A stretch of DNA of 64,000 bases from Empedobacter tilapiae (GTDB lineage Bacteria; Bacteroidota; Bacteroidia; Flavobacteriales; Weeksellaceae), in the NCBI RefSeq assembly GCF_004785645.1, contig NZ_SRPE01000003.1:1-64000 (forward strand). Direction: 5' to 3'. Below are positions 63,980 through 64,000 of this stretch, in pieces. A program made the position numbers and the translations under genes. The notes under the pieces are model-generated. The model had not been told where the DNA came from. It did not search any database and saw only the letters and a list, made by a program, of their open reading frames with translations. Numbering within the stretch: the stretch's first letter is position 1; each line of letters begins with the position of its first letter.

Positions 63980-64000
63980 CTTTTTAAACTGATGTTAATT

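Overview
The window looks like chromosomal DNA of an AT-rich Flavobacteriia-type Bacteroidota (GC about one third by eye). The evidence is: gliding lipoprotein GldH, a type IX secretion C-terminal sorting domain, surface lipoproteins with acidic residues after the lipobox Cys, SusC/BtuB-type TonB receptors, a near absence of Shine-Dalgarno sequences, a TTTG-N19-TAnnTTTG promoter, and a tmRNA tag ending in YALAA. Weeksellaceae (Empedobacter-like) is my best guess for the family, but the genus is not shown by the sequence.

Layout. 1-84 is the 3' end of a 5S rRNA, so an rRNA operon lies to the left. 85-750 is non-coding and repeat-rich: a 7-bp tandem array, then a 22-bp tandem repeat whose core recurs at the right edge of the window inside a perfect 60-bp palindrome (63783-63842). 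1265-8188 is a vitamin B12 uptake locus: a cobalamin riboswitch, a BtuB-like TonB receptor, a BtuG-like beta-propeller lipoprotein, a second surface lipoprotein and a T9SS-sorted protein. 8241-35333 is mostly housekeeping: leuS, metG, gltX, a PhoR/PhoB-like pair beside a TonB receptor and lipoprotein, a DUF59 Fe-S protein, an SPFH protein, the ricT-gldH-PBP1A cluster, and alcohol/aldehyde dehydrogenases. It also holds a decayed alpha/beta hydrolase and a probably frameshifted hypothetical gene.

35474-35869 is ssrA (tmRNA). Its last 15 transcribed bases (35855-35869) recur exactly at 48191-48205 and bracket a 12.3-kb integrated island. The island carries a tyrosine integrase, an excisionase-like HTH protein, a HUH Rep-like endonuclease next to palindromes, and a tight six-gene operon: MmeI-like methyltransferase-nuclease, unknown His-rich protein, KAP P-loop NTPase, SF2 helicase, GIY-YIG nuclease and an unknown terminal protein. 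This has the architecture of an anti-phage or restriction system and is the main discovery candidate. Paired TTTCATCCGT repeats lie inside both island ends, and the probable original ssrA terminator sits displaced beyond the right attachment site.

48351-63635 returns to core genes: ferredoxin plus U32 protease-like enzyme, a SpoU methyltransferase, a capsule/exopolysaccharide export set (Wzc-Wza-CapD), an OmpA protein, prs, rplY, an Rrf2 regulator with hemerythrin that share an operator-like 18-mer, a homopolymer-frameshifted hypothetical gene, glutaminyl cyclotransferase and ruvC. All assignments come from reading motifs; no database search was run.
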